DNA of 64,000 nucleotides from Thermoflavifilum sp. (GCF_014961315.1 NZ_CP063141.1:2453173-2517172); one strand, 5' to 3'. Counted from the stretch's first letter, positions 46,901 to 56,475 are shown. The notes: generated by a model not told the origin, from the letters alone. A program made the numbers and translations.

Positions 46901-47411
46901 ATTCACGTATGGCTTTACTGGATCAGTTAGTTATAAGGATTTTGATTTAAGCATTTTTCTTCAGGGAGTTTACGGAAACAAGATATACAATCAGGTCCTT
47001 ACGGATATAGAGGGGTTTTACAGGCCATTTAATATTACAGAGCGGGTGGCAACTAAAAGCTGGCACGGACCAGGTACATCAAATATATTTCCTCGTCTAT
47101 CATGGATAGGCGCAATTAATAATAAACAACCATCAACCAGATTTTTGGAAAGTGGCTCCTATTTGAGATTAAAAAATATACAAATTGGTTATACTTTAAA
47201 CAGCAAGTTGTCTAATAGATTGCATCTTACATTAGTAAGATTCTTTATAAGCGTACAGAACCTTCTAACTTTTACAAAATATACAGGGCTTGATCCAGAG
47301 ATATATATCAGTAATAATGCCTTAAAAGATGGAGTAAGAGCCGTAGGTATTGATTGGGGGACATATCCTTCTGCAAGAACATTTACGCTAGGAATGAATA
47401 TTAATTTCTGA
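43990..47411 (+). pseudogene. SusC/RagA-family TonB-dependent receptor, split by a -1 frameshift
   Basis: One receptor in two frames: 43990 to 46434 and about 46410 to 47411. N-terminus has a signal segment, an STN signalling domain (LNMHHATIASVLHRLEKLTDVKFVY), a carboxypeptidase-like beta-sandwich (GRVTDENGNPLAGVTIQVKGTNIGT) and the VVVGYGTQKKADLTGAIS plug start, then the IDGVP and ASAAIYGARASNGVVIITTK motifs. The barrel follows. At a T6 run (46410-46415) the frame breaks; seven T would give GFFDNILQLTADYFIKNTSNML and continuous coding, total about 1,140 residues. The final strand is RTFTLGMNINF. Imports oligosaccharides across the outer membrane with SusD. Base composition changes sharply near 44700, see findings. 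Frameshift may be an assembly error or real decay. Confidence 0.85.
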
Positions 47412-47428
47412 TTAAAACACATAGTATC

Positions 47429-48943
47429 ATGAAACGTAAAGATTTTATAACATCCATCGCGAGGTTGGCTTTATTGACACCAATAATTAGCGGTTGCAAA
47501 AAGGTATTAATTGAGCCAGTTTTAGGGAGCTATCAGTCCAATAACTTTTTTACCAACGATCAAAATGCAGTGTTGGCTATAAATGCTGCTTATACGCCAT
47601 TAACTTTTACTGATGCTTCATCTAATGCTATTTGGGTATTAGGAGATGTGGCTTCTGACGATGCTATTAAAGGCGGCCTACCAGGTGACCAAGCAGATTT
47701 TGAGCTGGTTGATCAATTTAATATTAATCCATCAAATTCTGCTATTGAAGCTGTTTGGAAAAGATTTTATGATGGTGTTTTTAGATGCAATGTAGTTTTA
47801 GATGGCTTACCTCCTAACAATTCGTTGGTTTCTTTAAATGTAAAAAATAGTTGCATTGGACAAGCTAAATTTTTAAGGGCATATTATTATTTTGTACTGA
47901 CTAATTGTTTCGGAGATATTCCTCTACATCTTACGGTAGGGACTCCAGAAGAACAGCAAATCCCAGCATCTCCTCGTGAACAGGTATTTGCTCAAATCGA
48001 ACAGGATTGTCTTGATGCTATTCATTTGCTACCAACAAGTTGGGGAGAAGCTGATTTAGGCAGAGCCACTAAGGGGGCTGCAATGTCATTATTAGCAAAA
48101 GTGTATTTATTTCAGCAAAAATGGGATTTAGCAGCTCAAACTGCTCAAGCTGTTGAAGATTTAGGAATTTATTCTTTATTACCTAAATTTAATGATAATT
48201 TCAACGCAAATTATAAAAATAACCCTGAAGCAATATTTTCTGTCTGGCATGTAAGTGGTGCAAGTCCCTTTCAAGGAAACAGCCTTAATCAGTGGTTTGC
48301 ACCACGTCCATTAAATGGATATGGATTTTTTTATCCAACACAGAGTTTAGTAGACAATTTTGAAATTTCTCCATCAGGTGTACCTGATCCTCGTCTAGAT
48401 TATACTATTGCTAGGAAAGGCCATCCTTATTTTGATGTTCCATTTGATCCAGAATGGACAACAACAGGCTACTTATGCAAAAAACACTGTCAACCATTAT
48501 CAGAAATTCCACCCAATATTAAAGGTGATGGGAACTTGAACTATGTAGCCATCCGATTTGCAGATATATTATTAGTTAAGGCAGAAGCTTTAAACGAAAT
48601 GGGAAATAGTCAAGCTGCATTAATCCCACTCAATAAAATTAGAAAAAGGGCAAGAGAGAGTTATCTATATGATCCTAGTTTACCTGGATACGGAACTGTA
48701 CCTTCAGATCTTTTACCCGACATCAAAACTACTGATCAACAACAATTGCGAGATATAATTCGACGAGAAAGACGTTCAGAATTGGCATTAGAATTTCATC
48801 GCTTTTTTGACATAATCCGTTATGGAAAAAATTATGCGATGAATGCAATGAAAGATATTCCAAATTTCAATTATGATACTGATAAATTTTTTCCAATCCC
48901 TCAAAGTGAAAGGGATACAAATAAAAAACTTGATATACATTAA
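47429..48943 (+). CDS. SusD/RagB-family glycan-binding lipoprotein
   Basis: 504 residues, lipoprotein signal ending LLTPIISGC with the acylated Cys near residue 23. Family signs: SYQSNNFFTNDQNAVLAINAAYTPL, then AKFLRAYYYFVLTNCFGDIPL, and near the end RRERRSELALEFHRFFDIIRYG, which are strongly conserved in SusD proteins. It binds oligosaccharide at the cell surface and forms a lid on the SusC barrel. 17 bases after susC, AT-rich like the rest of the block. Confidence 0.93.
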   Translation: MKRKDFITSIARLALLTPIISGCKKVLIEPVLGSYQSNNFFTNDQNAVLAINAAYTPLTFTDASSNAIWVLGDVASDDAIKGGLPGDQADFELVDQFNINPSNSAIEAVWKRFYDGVFRCNVVLDGLPPNNSLVSLNVKNSCIGQAKFLRAYYYFVLTNCFGDIPLHLTVGTPEEQQIPASPREQVFAQIEQDCLDAIHLLPTSWGEADLGRATKGAAMSLLAKVYLFQQKWDLAAQTAQAVEDLGIYSLLPKFNDNFNANYKNNPEAIFSVWHVSGASPFQGNSLNQWFAPRPLNGYGFFYPTQSLVDNFEISPSGVPDPRLDYTIARKGHPYFDVPFDPEWTTTGYLCKKHCQPLSEIPPNIKGDGNLNYVAIRFADILLVKAEALNEMGNSQAALIPLNKIRKRARESYLYDPSLPGYGTVPSDLLPDIKTTDQQQLRDIIRRERRSELALEFHRFFDIIRYGKNYAMNAMKDIPNFNYDTDKFFPIPQSERDTNKKLDIH

Positions 48944-48954
48944 AATCTTTAGAT

Positions 48955-50010
48955 ATGAAAGATAAAATTATCACATACGTAATATTTATAGCTTCGATAA
49001 GCTTTCTATTTTTCTATGGATGTAAAAAACATTCAACTATTCCACAATACAAAGCTGACAAAACAGCTTTAGATTCAGTAATAAACTATGCTATAAGTTT
49101 TTTAGATAGTATTAACGAGGGAAATAAACCGGGGGATTATCCCATAGGTTCAAAAGACACACTAAAATATGTCATCAATCTTGCTTTACAAGTAAAAAAT
49201 CAAAACATTTTCAATCAAGAACAAGTTAACAATACTGTTTCCAATATTAAACGTGTAATAGAATTCGTAAAATCAAGAGTTATACAGGAGGTATCTGCTG
49301 CAAATCTAGTTGCTCAATGGAAATTTGATGGAAATGCAGATGATGCTAGTGGGAACGGACACAATGGCACCCTTCAATCGGGGTGGATAGGTTCAAGCTC
49401 ATCTAACGTTAAACCAGGGAACACATTTCCACAACTAACAAATGACCGATTTGGAAGGAAAAACATGGCGTATTATTTTTCTAAGGGAGCCTACATTGAT
49501 GTACCTTATGATAGATCTTTAAACCCTCAGAGTTTTACAATAAGCTTATGGATCAATGCTGATACAATATCTCCTGGTAATTATATAATTTCATTAAATC
49601 GATGGAATGGATACAAATTACAGTTACAATCAAATAATTTTCTCTTTTTAACAGTCAATACTGATCAGGGTATTCATGATGTAGATGATAATCCTGGATC
49701 AATTCCTTTACATGTTTGGACACATGCTGCAGTTTCTTATACAAATGGCACAATGAAATTTTACATAAATGGTCAATTAGTTAAAACAGTTCATGTTAAT
49801 GGGAACCCAGTTACCTTATCAGATCCTGTAGATTTAGTTATTGGTAATGAATTACCTAAGGATAAATACAATTTTAATGATCCTAATAATGCTTATTATT
49901 TTTGGGGAGCTAATTACTTCACCGGCGCTTTAGATGATATTCGATTTTATAATACTGCTTTATCAGATGCAGATGTATATTCTATTTATACAATAGAAAA
50001 AAATTTATAA
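48955..50010 (+). CDS. LamG/concanavalin-like surface lipoprotein (candidate glycan-binding protein)
   Basis: 351 residues; lipoprotein signal with Cys in FLFFYGCKKHST. Residues about 120-340 are a LamG-like jelly roll: LVAQWKFDGNADDASGNGHNGTL, KGAYIDVPYDRSLNPQSFTISLWINAD and YFTGALDDIRFYNTALSDADVYSIYT. The first 110 residues hold a helical stretch of unknown role. Placed directly after susD (11 bases), the usual place of surface glycan-binding proteins, so this role is inferred from position and fold. Confidence 0.8.
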   Translation: MKDKIITYVIFIASISFLFFYGCKKHSTIPQYKADKTALDSVINYAISFLDSINEGNKPGDYPIGSKDTLKYVINLALQVKNQNIFNQEQVNNTVSNIKRVIEFVKSRVIQEVSAANLVAQWKFDGNADDASGNGHNGTLQSGWIGSSSSNVKPGNTFPQLTNDRFGRKNMAYYFSKGAYIDVPYDRSLNPQSFTISLWINADTISPGNYIISLNRWNGYKLQLQSNNFLFLTVNTDQGIHDVDDNPGSIPLHVWTHAAVSYTNGTMKFYINGQLVKTVHVNGNPVTLSDPVDLVIGNELPKDKYNFNDPNNAYYFWGANYFTGALDDIRFYNTALSDADVYSIYTIEKNL

Positions 50011-50058
50011 CGTAAATAACATTATATTAATTATCATTATACAAATTGTAAGTTTTTA

Positions 50059-51392
50059 ATGAGAAAGTATCCTATTCTTATTTCTTTCGTAGCCACTCTC
50101 GGAGGATTATTGTTTGGATTCGATACAGCGGTTATTGCAGGGACATTATCTTCCCTGAAATCTTATTTTGATCTTAATGATTCTGCCATTGGTTTGGTGG
50201 TTGCTGCTGCTTCCATAGGTTGTATTCCTGGTGCTTTTTTGCAGGTAGGATGGCGGATCATTATGGAAGAAAACCTATTATGTTGATGACGGCTGTTTTA
50301 TACGTCATTACTGCTTTGGGGAGCGGCATAGCTTGGAGCTTTAGTGTGTTGGTAATATTTAGGTTCATCGGTGGATTGGCTATAGGAATGGCATCCACAC
50401 TCGCACCCATCTATATATCAGAGGTGGCACCCGCTAATATTCGAGGTAGGTTAGGCATGATGCAGCAACTTGCTATTGTACTCGGTATATTAATCGCCTT
50501 TATTTCCAACTACTATATTGCAAATACTTTCATAAGCTCACATAGTCATTGGCGATACATGCTCGCTGCAGCGCTGCTACCCTCTCTGATATTTTTTATT
50601 CTTCTCCTGCTCATTCCCGAAAGTCCTCGATGGCTGGTTATAAAGAATAAACTGCTTCCTGCAAAGAAGATATTTAATGACATTTTTGGATCGCATAGCG
50701 CGGAAACAGAATTAAGCTTTGTTATAGCAGATGTACAGAAGGATTCGACCAAAACAAGATTTAAAGAATTGTTTTCTCCTCGATACAAAAAAGTAGTAAT
50801 TATTGGAATTGTGTTTGCCGCCTCTGCCCAATTAACGGGTATCAATATTATTTTCTATTATGCACCACTCATATTTGAAAAAACACATGTAGGAGGCAGT
50901 GTATTATTTCAAACCATACTGACAGGTATCGTTAACCTTATTCTCACCATTATTGCTTTTGCTCTGATTGACTGGGTGGGCAGAAAGAAATTGTTATTAA
51001 TTGGTTCGGCAGTAATGGGCGTATGTATGTTTTTTATAGGATATTTATTTTATGCTAATCAGTTAGATAATTATTTCGTTCTAGCAGGGATATTTGTCTA
51101 TATCGCTGCTTTTGCAAGCACCTGGGGTGTGGTACTATGGGTGTATGTGGCTGAAATATTTCCAAATAAAATCAGGGGGAATGCTACCTCATTTGCAGTA
51201 TTCGGAAATTGGACAGCCAATGCAGTTGTTTCTTTCACGTTTCCTGTAATGCTTTCTAGATTAGGTGCTGCTTGGACTTTTATTTCTTATGGAGTTATTA
51301 ATTCAATTATGATATTTTTTGTGCTCCGCTATGTTTTTGAAACTAAAGGTGTGAAGCTTGAAAAAATGGAGGAACTATATGCGACAGTTTAA
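50059..51392 (+). pseudogene. Sugar porter MFS transporter, split by a -1 frameshift
   Basis: Two frames together give about 444 residues with 12 membrane segments. First frame: PILISFVATLGGLLFGFDTAVIAGTL, then SIGCIPGAF. At a T6 run (50235-50240) the coding continues in the other frame as AGRMADHYGRKPIML, where DxxGRKP is the family motif; seven T restore it. Further motifs: APIYISEVAPANIRGRLGMMQQLAIVLGI, PESPRWLV and the C-terminal FVFETKGVKLEKME. Inner-membrane sugar/H+ symporter, probably for the monosaccharide released by the locus. The GH130 open frame overlaps its end by one way; true GH130 start is downstream. Confidence 0.83.
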
Positions 51393-51468
51393 ATTTTTTT
51401 TGGATGCTTCAAAAAGCTATATTTTCAGCTTTTCCTATCCACGAATGGGATTAATTTTTACGAATCTA

Positions 51469-52692
51469 ATGGTGGCTTTTCGAAATGTCATTTTTAGCAA
51501 AAAATATTTTCTTTTTGTTTATCTGATATTTTTATTATGTGACATATCATGCAACTCTATTAAATCTGTTAAAAACGACCATGCCTCACATGCTTCTGTT
51601 ACTACCACTAATTCTGACACCACGTGGGTATTATTACCTTTTCAAAAAGTAGACAGCCTGAATCCTGTTTTAGGGCCATCTAATCAAACATTTTTTGATC
51701 CAATAAGGAAAAAGAAGATTGCTTGGGAAGCAAAAGATGTTTTCAATCCTACAGTCATAGTGAAAAATGATAAAATATACATGTTATATAGAGCGGAAGA
51801 CAGTGTCGGTAAACCTAATGGTACTTCCCGTATCGGACTGGCGGTAAGCACAGATGGATTTCATTTTAAACGATTTCCATCGCCCGTTTTATATCCCGAA
51901 AATGACTCTTTTAAAAAATACGAATGGCAAGGAGGGTGCGAAGATCCGCGTGTGGTACAGGATTCTGCTGGAGTTTATTACATGACGTATACAGCTTATG
52001 ATGGCAAAATTGCTAGATTATTTATCGCTACATCTAAAGATTTAGTTCATTGGAAAAAACATGGGAGTGTTTTTAATAAAGCCTATCATGGAACCTTTCT
52101 AAACAAATGGTCTAAATCAGGCGCTATCGTTTCAGTATATAAAAACGGAACTCCTGTCGCCGTAAAGATCAATGGCAAATATTGGATGTACTGGGGTGAT
52201 CAGTTTATTTGGGCTGCTACTTCCGATGATCTTATAAATTGGACACCGATAAAGATGCAACCGGGGAAAAACCACCTGTTGCTCTTCGTAATCAAGCGAT
52301 AACGATGCCCGATCTGAAAATCATAGTCCCAACACGCCTCAGGAAAATTTGATAATGACATAGTAGAATCCGGACCTCCGGCGATGCTTACCTCGCATGG
52401 CATTTTACTGATCTACAATGGACGAAATACCACAGAGGGGGGCAATAGTGCATTAGCCAATGGTACATACAGCGGGGGTGAAGTGCTTTTAGATAAGAAT
52501 GATCCGACTAAAATAATTCATCGCCTTAACCACTATTTTATTACACCCACTCAACCTTATGAAATAACAGGTCAGGTAAATTATGTGTGCTTTCTGGAGG
52601 GGTTGGTCCATTTTAAAAACAAATGGTTTTTATATTACGGAACGGCAGATAGCAAAATTGCAGTGGCTGTTTGTGATAAGAACATATTTTGA
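51469..52692 (+). pseudogene. GH130-like glycosidase/phosphorylase lipoprotein, broken by three indels
   Basis: Start near 51469 gives a lipoprotein signal (YFLFVYLIFLLCDISC). The catalytic region reads FNPTVIVKNDKIYMLYRAED, GTSRIGLAVSTDGFHFKR and GGCEDPRVV, in which the Asp is the family acid, all GH130 features. Coding then jumps frame three times within 90 bases, each fitting one lost base: G4A5 run at 52263-52271, C3 at 52308-52310 and T3 at 52348-52350. Restored, it reads on into ESGPPAMLTSHGILLIYNGRN and ends GLVHFKNKWFLYYGTADSKIAVAV. Members act on beta-1,2- or beta-1,4-linked mannosides. Three breaks in one gene favour decay over chance error, but both remain possible. Confidence 0.8.
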
Positions 52693-52779
52693 AAAAAGTT
52701 TGCAACCTTCTCATGGGAATCTATTATTGTTGTAGGCTTATAATCAAAAGATTATAAATTTACGCTTATAAATAAGCTG

Positions 52780-53286
52780 TTGACTAGAAGAAGTTTTGTA
52801 TTTACTTTTTTACTATTGGTTATATTTGACATATACAGATATCCAGATCATGTCAAATAAGAATCTCAAATAGCGAATATCATCATCATTGTGGCGGATG
52901 GCATAGGTTAAGATGATTTACGTTTTACTTACGGAATCCAGACTATTACCATGATAAATATTGATTCACTGGGGTAGCCTAGCGTATTTGTTTTACCTCA
53001 TATGAAGCCACTTCTTGGTACGTACCTTCCAGTATATGGCTAATGATGAGGTGTTATAAACAAACCCAGGATTGTTTTTGATAGCAATATAGAAACAGAT
53101 AGTCATGGCAGCATCCATAATACAATTTGAACTCTAACGGAAAGACGTAAAAAGCGGTTATATCATTATACATTGGTCGATAAATGGCATCTTGAATACA
53201 ACCATAAAAATATCTCCTAAGCAATGAAGGATTTGATAGTTTGCCTGAGTTGCCTTATTTCAATGATTATAATATAAATTATGTTC
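52780..53286 (+). pseudogene. Remnant of a secreted sulfatase gene
   Basis: No open frame over 60 codons exists, yet conceptual translation shows sulfatase landmarks in order. Frame of 52780: TRRSFVFTFLLLVIF (signal-like), then IANIIIIVADGIG, stop, DDLRFTYGIQTITMINIDSLG, which matches the N-terminal metal-site region PNIIxIxADDxGxxDL and IQTPNIDSLA. After frame changes: YVPSS at about 53022 where C-x-P-S-R stands in active enzymes, TLTERRKKRLYHYTLVDKWHLEY (compare TALVGKWHLG) at about 53132-53200, and EGFDSLPELPYFNDYN (compare GFDxxxGLPYSND) at about 53226-53275. At least three in-frame stops and several frameshifts. The later half of the gene is not recognisable. Clearly inactive. Confidence 0.75.
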
Positions 53287-53646
53287 ATTAGCTTAATTAT
53301 ATTTATGCTATAAATAAAATTTGAAATACATAGGATTTATTCAAAATGTATTATTAATTACCTTTATGCCTGATCATGATATAGATTATAGATTATAGAT
53401 CATAGATCACTAATGTATTATCTTTCATAAGAATATCTAAAAATCACTTTTTAATGATAGGTAATTATTTGTTGAATATTCATAATAATTAGCCATTTCT
53501 TCATCTTCATATAAAATTTAGCATCAGTTAATCATACAGCTATTGTATATTGTGGGTGCTTTCATTTTTTTTTAATGAATTATTATTTTTACTCATGCTA
53601 TATTTCCTATTTCATGCCTATTTATTCATCATAAAATTTTATACAA
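53287..53646. other. AT-rich intergenic stretch before GH3
   Basis: 360 bases without coding signal, very AT-rich. It holds a short tandem repeat (53382-53409) and presumably the promoter of the GH3 gene; no terminator or clear promoter was identified. It forms the right edge of the AT-rich block. Confidence 0.5.
53382..53409. repeat. Tandem heptamer repeat, 4 copies
   Basis: Four contiguous copies of a seven-base unit: TAGATTA, TAGATTA, TAGATCA, TAGATCA. Seen directly in sequence. Role unknown; may only reflect slippage in AT-rich DNA. Confidence 0.85.
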
Positions 53647-56406
53647 ATGAGCATATACATCAACTACCGAGGGCTTAGCCTATCTCTATGTTGCCTCATG
53701 CTTGGTACCACATTCACGGCAACAGCGCAGCAATCCTCTTCAATCCCCATTTATCGCGACACCCATTACAGCTTCGAAGAACGGGCGGCCGATCTGGTCT
53801 CGCGAATGACGCTGGAAGAAGAAATCCAGCAATTACATACCAACTTCGCGCCGGCTATCCCACGCCTGGGTGTACAACAATATTTTTACTGGAATGAGGC
53901 TCAGCATGGCGTGAATGCATTGTTTGGTAACCTGCATCATGGAGGAACACAACATCAACCTCCATACGGCTCACCACGAGCCACCAGCTTCCCCGTGAAC
54001 TTTGCAACCACTATGAGCTGGGACCCGCAGCTCATCTACCGCGAAGCCCAGGCCATTTCCGATGAAGCACGCGGATTTTTAGATAAATCCCTGTTTGATG
54101 TCGGACAAAATAATCTGGGCGACTCCCGGGACAACTACGGTAGCCTCACGTTCTGGGCTCCTACCGTGAATATCGACCGCGACCCGCGCTGGGGACGAAC
54201 CGATGAGGCTTTCGGTGAAGACCCTTATCTGGCCTCCATCATGTCCGGAGCTTATGTGAATGGCATGCAGGGACAAACCATGCAGGGCACTTCCCAAACC
54301 GGCTACCTGAAAGTGGCGGCTACCGCCAAGCATTATGCTTTGAATAACCTCGAAAACAACCGTACAGGCATATCATCGAATGCCGATGATCAAACCATTC
54401 GCGATTATTATCTGGCTACGTTCCGCTACCTCATCGAAAAAGCCCACGTGGCAGGCATCATGACGGCTTATAATGCCATCAACGGTACGCCGGCCGTAGC
54501 CAATACCTATACTATCAACGTGCTGGCGAAACGTACCTATGGATTTCAAGGATATACCACATCTGACTGCGGCGCCGTGGGTACTACTTATCATACCTAC
54601 CCCTGGGGCCATTTCTGGGCTCCCCCGGGCTGGCGCATCCGCGAAATCTATCAGCCAGATGGTCAATCGAAAATCGTATGGATCAACACCAGGACCCACG
54701 ATACCCTCTCCGGAGCTGCAGGTGGACAGGCTTTTGCTTTGCGAGCCGGCACCTGCCTGAACTGCACGGGAGCGGAATATACCACGCCCAATATAGAAGA
54801 AGCGATTCGCGCAGGCATATTAAGCAAAGGAGTCATCGATAGGGCTTTGACGGATATCTTCACCATTCGCATGCGCACCGGTGAATTTGACCCGCCCGAC
54901 CGGGTGCCCTATACCCGCATCACCAAAGACGTAATCGAAAGCCCCGCCCATCAACAATTGGCAGAAGAAGTAGCCGAAAATACCTGGGTATTGCTGAAAA
55001 ACGACACCCTGTCGCAGCAACATACGCTTTTGCCCGTGCATCCGGAACAACTGCATCGGGTGGTTATTGTAGGAGATCTGGCCAATAAGGTGATTCTGGG
55101 CGGCTATTCGGGAAATCCCCGCCATCAGGTGAGCCCCGTGCAGGGCATCACAGAAGTATTTAAACAAAAAAATCCGAACATCGAGGTGATCTTCGACAGC
55201 ACAGCCACCTCTACCACTTCCCAGCAGCCCGCCTGGCTGAGTGATCAAACGAAATCGGATATCCAGCAGGCCGACCTGGTGATTGTGTATGTCGGTACTG
55301 ATGAAGCCGTGTCGCGCGAAGGTTTTGATCGGGCTAATCTCATGATCCCCGGCAATCAAAGCGATTTAATTTACCAGGTAGCCCATCTCGGCAATCCGCA
55401 CATGGTTCTGGTTATGCAGGCTACCGGCCCGATGGATATCAGTATGGTGCAACGCTATTTCCCATCCATCATTTTCAGTGCTTACAACGGCGAGTTTCAG
55501 GGCAGGGCACTGGCACACGTGTTGAGTGGAGATCATAATCCCAGCGGTCATTTAAACTTCACCTGGTATGTCAACGATTTCCAACTACCCGATAAATCGA
55601 ATTATTACCTGACTCCGCATAACACCGATGGATTGGGACGCACCTACATGTATTTCACGCGAAAACCTCAGTATCCTTTTGGTTACGGATTAAGCTATAC
55701 CCGATTTGCCTATACGCATTTTTCTGTGTCGCCTTCTTCCCTGACACCCGATGATAGCATCACCGTAACGTTTGATGTTACAAACGTGGGTTCTTTACCC
55801 GGGTCAACCGTCGCCCAATTGTATGTCAAACCACCTAAAGTATCCGGTCGGGAGATGCCCATAAAACAGCTGAAAGGTTTTCAAAAAACGCGTGTCCTGC
55901 AACCGGGTGAATCCGAGCATATCACCCTTCATGTATTGGGCAAGCAGTTGTCGTTCTGGGATGAAAAACAGTTGAGAGAATTGGTTTATCCGGGTGATTA
56001 TCAAATACAGCTTGGAGAAAATGCACAGGACATTGTAGATTCGGCCGCAGTACATATTTCCGGCGATTTCACCCGTCGGGTTGCACATGTAACCCTGCAG
56101 CCCGAAGCGTTGATATATCATGTAGGCGATCGCATCAACCTGAAAGCGAAAAACAAATGGCTGGCCGACGATACCGATCCCAACCGGGAGCAACCGCATC
56201 CGGAAGCCGATCATATCTTAGAGGCCGCCTATAATGATGGTACGTTTGCAGATCTTTCAAAAGCAGATTTTCTTTTTTCCAGCAGCAATCCCTCTGTAGC
56301 CACGGTCGATCGTAACGGAGTGGTGAAGTTTACGGGCAGGGGAGTGGTTACCATTACGGCTACGCTGGATGGCGTTTCGGGCTCGACGGTGTTTGTCGTA
56401 AAATAA
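53647..56406 (+). CDS. GH3 glycosidase (beta-xylosidase/beta-glucosidase type) with C-terminal Ig-like domain
   Basis: 919 residues; signal peptide (LSLCCLMLGTTFTATAQQ). N-terminal GH3 barrel: AADLVSRMTLEEEIQQLHTNFAPAIPRLGV, YYFYWNEAQHGVNALFGNL-type substrate motif, PTVNIDRDPRWGRTDEAFGEDPYL, VAATAKHYALNN and the nucleophile GYTTSDCGAVGT. Second domain starts near residue 430 (NTWVLLKND), then a fibronectin-like domain (TVTFDVTNVGSLPGSTVAQLYVKPP) and, at 855-919, a Big_2-type Ig domain (SSNPSVATVDRNGVVKFTGRGVVTITATLDG). A segment of about 55 residues after the nucleophile (TYHTYPWGHFWAPPGWRIRE...) is longer than I expect. The WNEAQHG pattern resembles beta-xylosidases. First gene of normal composition after the AT-rich block. 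Confidence 0.88.
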   Translation: MSIYINYRGLSLSLCCLMLGTTFTATAQQSSSIPIYRDTHYSFEERAADLVSRMTLEEEIQQLHTNFAPAIPRLGVQQYFYWNEAQHGVNALFGNLHHGGTQHQPPYGSPRATSFPVNFATTMSWDPQLIYREAQAISDEARGFLDKSLFDVGQNNLGDSRDNYGSLTFWAPTVNIDRDPRWGRTDEAFGEDPYLASIMSGAYVNGMQGQTMQGTSQTGYLKVAATAKHYALNNLENNRTGISSNADDQTIRDYYLATFRYLIEKAHVAGIMTAYNAINGTPAVANTYTINVLAKRTYGFQGYTTSDCGAVGTTYHTYPWGHFWAPPGWRIREIYQPDGQSKIVWINTRTHDTLSGAAGGQAFALRAGTCLNCTGAEYTTPNIEEAIRAGILSKGVIDRALTDIFTIRMRTGEFDPPDRVPYTRITKDVIESPAHQQLAEEVAENTWVLLKNDTLSQQHTLLPVHPEQLHRVVIVGDLANKVILGGYSGNPRHQVSPVQGITEVFKQKNPNIEVIFDSTATSTTSQQPAWLSDQTKSDIQQADLVIVYVGTDEAVSREGFDRANLMIPGNQSDLIYQVAHLGNPHMVLVMQATGPMDISMVQRYFPSIIFSAYNGEFQGRALAHVLSGDHNPSGHLNFTWYVNDFQLPDKSNYYLTPHNTDGLGRTYMYFTRKPQYPFGYGLSYTRFAYTHFSVSPSSLTPDDSITVTFDVTNVGSLPGSTVAQLYVKPPKVSGREMPIKQLKGFQKTRVLQPGESEHITLHVLGKQLSFWDEKQLRELVYPGDYQIQLGENAQDIVDSAAVHISGDFTRRVAHVTLQPEALIYHVGDRINLKAKNKWLADDTDPNREQPHPEADHILEAAYNDGTFADLSKADFLFSSSNPSVATVDRNGVVKFTGRGVVTITATLDGVSGSTVFVVK

Positions 56407-56436
56407 ATCATCGACTACTCGTCAGCAAGTGGAGTT

Positions 56437-56452
56437 CGCAGGAAAACCTGCG
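56437..56452 (+). other. Short perfect hairpin after GH3
   Basis: CGCAGG-AAAA-CCTGCG, a 6-bp stem with a tetraloop, 30 bases after the GH3 stop and just before the terminator at 56476. Confidence 0.6.
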
Positions 56453-56475
56453 CAACTGTTCAGGAGTAATGGCTT

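Larger units (their letters stand above)
44700..53640. other. AT-rich block, candidate imported cassette inside the polysaccharide locus
   Basis: Sequence left of about 44700 and right of 53646 is moderately GC-rich, like the rest of the window; inside, it is clearly AT-rich. By hand count, bases 44401-44460 are 35/60 G+C, bases 45301-45360 are 16/60. The block covers the SusC plug and barrel, SusD, LamG lipoprotein, sugar porter (somewhat less AT-rich), GH130 and the sulfatase remnant. The left edge falls in the conserved VVVGYGTQKK-coding stretch of susC. No insertion sequence, integrase or direct repeat marks the edges. Confidence 0.6.

Noticed and set aside
44700..53640. Integrative element or transposon
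   Set aside because: No integrase, transposase, tRNA junction, target duplication or terminal repeats at the edges; only composition supports transfer.
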